Below, piece after piece: positions 3,859 through 5,054 of a stretch of 5,054 nt of DNA (position 1 is the stretch's first letter; each line of letters begins with the position of its first letter). The DNA comes from Clostridia bacterium. GTDB lineage: Bacteria > Bacillota_A > Clostridia > UBA1381. The notes below the pieces were generated by a model that was given only the letters and a program-made list of their open reading frames with translations, did not search any database and was not told where the DNA came from. The DNA is taken from the NCBI GenBank assembly GCA_017553025.1, contig JAFZNF010000031.1:1-5054 (forward strand), given 5' to 3'. The position numbers and the translations under genes are program-made.

Positions 3859-5054
3859 CTTTACTTCCTCCGTTTCTTCTCTGTCAAATTTTATACGCTT
3901 TAGCCTTAAGGCATTACTTACAACACATACGCTTGACATACTCATAAACAGTGCACCGAGCATAGGACTTAATTTTATCCCCAGCGAGGGATACAAAACT
4001 CCCGCCGCTATCGGTATCCCAATTGTGTTATAAAAGAATGCCCAAAACAAATTTTCTTTAATGTTTTTGATTACCTTGCGCGAAAGCATAAGTGCATTTG
4101 GTACTGCCATCAGGTTATTGCCTAAAATTACAATATCACTGCTTTCGATTGCCGCGTCCGTCCCTCCGCCTATGGCAATTCCTACATCGGAAACTGCAAG
4201 CGCAGGCGCATCATTTATGCCGTCGCCGACCATCGCAACCTTTTTGCCTTTTGCCTTAAGCTCTGCAATTACTTTTTCCTTATCCTTGGGCATAACATTC
4301 GCCGTCACATTTTCTATTCCCGCTTTTTTAGCAATTTCACGGCTTGCAAGTTCATTGTCGCCTGTCAGCATTATAACTTCTGTACCCATAGAATTAAGTT
4401 TTTCAGCGCAAATCCTTGCACTCGGCTTTATTGTATCCGAAACCGCTATAATTCCGATTGCTGTTTTGTCCTCTATAATAAATATGACCGTTTTCCCCTG
4501 TTTTGACATCTTGTCATATTTGTCTTCAAACCCGGAAATATCTATATTATTATCCTCAGCAAATTTTTTCTTTACTGCAAAACACTCTTTCCCATTAATT
4601 TGCGCCTTTACTCCTACACCGAAAACTGCCTCAAAATTTTCCGTTTGAAGTCTTTTTGTAACCCGCATCTCACAATACCTCAATATTGCTCCCGCTATCG
4701 GGTGTTCGCTTTTTTCCTCAAGGGCAAGTGCTATAGGTAAAAGCACCTTTTCATCTCCAAAACAGTCGGTAACCTGCGGTATTCCCTCGGTTATCGTTCC
4801 CGTCTTGTCAAAAACCACACAGTCTATCAGGTGTGCCGTTTCAAGCGCTTCACCCGATTTTATCAAAATCCCGTTTTCTGCCCCCTTTCCCGTACCTGCC
4901 ATAACTGCAACAGGCGTTGCAAGTCCTAAAGCGCAAGGGCAGGATATTACAAGCACACACACCCCAAAGGAAAGCGCGTCCTCGAATTTCGCACCCATAA
5001 AAATCCATATTAGTGCCGTTATAAACGCCACTATCATAACGGTCGGCACAAAAA
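3664..5054 (-). CDS. copA: Copper-exporting P1B-type ATPase (CopA), C-terminal part with C-terminal HMA domain; 5' end cut by window
   Basis: This inner-membrane pump exports Cu(I) using ATP. The frame is open to the right edge (the GTG at 5049 is internal), so the start, the first membrane helices and the actuator domain are outside. Numbered from that GTG: a membrane helix (1-18); the helix with the metal site CPC (37-39); the phosphorylation motif DKTGT (81-85); SEHP of the nucleotide domain (His116); TGDN (229-232); GDGINDAP (275-282); a helix with YNTIGIP (340-346); and the last helix with MSMSSVCVVSNALRL (369-383). CPC together with YN and MxxSS is the Cu(I) subtype signature, as opposed to Zn/Cd pumps. 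After a short charged linker, residues 398-461 form a heavy-metal-associated domain with GMMCMHC. The linker encodes GGAGGA 7 nt before an in-frame ATG at 3858, which may allow separate production of that domain. No copper regulator is in the window. Confidence 0.95.
   Translation of the reverse strand, partial: FVPTVMIVAFITALIWIFMGAKFEDALSFGVCVLVISCPCALGLATPVAVMAGTGKGAENGILIKSGEALETAHLIDCVVFDKTGTITEGIPQVTDCFGDEKVLLPIALALEEKSEHPIAGAILRYCEMRVTKRLQTENFEAVFGVGVKAQINGKECFAVKKKFAEDNNIDISGFEDKYDKMSKQGKTVIFIIEDKTAIGIIAVSDTIKPSARICAEKLNSMGTEVIMLTGDNELASREIAKKAGIENVTANVMPKDKEKVIAELKAKGKKVAMVGDGINDAPALAVSDVGIAIGGGTDAAIESSDIVILGNNLMAVPNALMLSRKVIKNIKENLFWAFFYNTIGIPIAAGVLYPSLGIKLSPMLGALFMSMSSVCVVSNALRLKRIKFDREETEEVKMKKVKIDGMMCMHCVSHVKEAFQKENIDADVVLSEKCAYVPNTADNGKIQEIVEKSGYTFLGIE
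3866..3871 (-). promoter_or_regulatory. Internal Shine-Dalgarno sequence in the copA linker
   Basis: GGAGGA on the minus strand overlaps an in-frame Glu-Glu codon pair, with 7 nt to ATG 3858. The sequence and spacing are near ideal. Whether ribosomes use it cannot be told from sequence. Confidence 0.5.

Noticed and set aside
4061..4648. Plus-strand open frame of about 195 codons opposite copA
   Set aside because: Mirror frame of a strongly conserved ATPase region; Ser/Ile/Pro-rich composition typical of antisense frames, no start signals.
1..5054. Mobile element, prophage, CRISPR array or defence island
   Set aside because: No transposase, integrase, spaced direct repeats or recognisable defence core gene; the genes look chromosomal and mostly housekeeping.

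Overview
This window looks like a piece of chromosome from a low-to-moderate GC anaerobe of the Clostridia (Ruminococcaceae/Lachnospiraceae type). That is inferred from clostridial-style protein sequences (a DAHP synthase with an ADEMLYPEN segment, a CopA with a C-terminal heavy-metal domain, a TPR/DUF4037 pair), strong GGAGG ribosome sites, T-rich intrinsic terminators and near-consensus vegetative promoters. The region is compact: all of the short intergenic gaps are filled with readable signals. No transposase, integrase, CRISPR array, tRNA or rRNA is visible.

Layout. (1) At the left edge is the C-terminal two thirds of a 3-deoxy-7-phosphoheptulonate (DAHP) synthase on the plus strand, ending in a bidirectional terminator (730-763). 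(2) Converging on it from the minus strand is a 78-residue acidic protein of unknown function (767-1003). It has its own promoter and a leader of about 170 nt. The leader starts with a 101-nt nested hairpin and ends in an intrinsic terminator that competes with an antiterminator, directly before the ribosome site. This is riboswitch-like or attenuator-like, and I could not match it to a class I know. (3) Upstream of it, also on the minus strand, is an Sfp-type 4'-phosphopantetheinyl transferase (1236-1802) with its own promoter and terminator. (4) Divergent from the transferase is a plus-strand two-gene unit: a TPR protein with an N-terminal CPFC motif, overlapping by 14 bp a DUF4037 protein with a nucleotidyltransferase-like motif. 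The two divergent promoters overlap physically. (5) At the right edge, on the minus strand and converging on DUF4037, is the C-terminal part of a copper-type P1B ATPase (CopA) with a C-terminal heavy-metal-associated domain. The N-terminal part lies beyond the window.

The genes do not form one pathway. They belong to aromatic amino acid synthesis, carrier-protein activation, an uncharacterised TPR/NTase pair and copper export. The parts most worth a second look are the structured leader before the small gene, an internal ribosome site plus ATG in the copA frame that could yield a free CopZ-like chaperone, and the overlapping promoters at 1826-1871.
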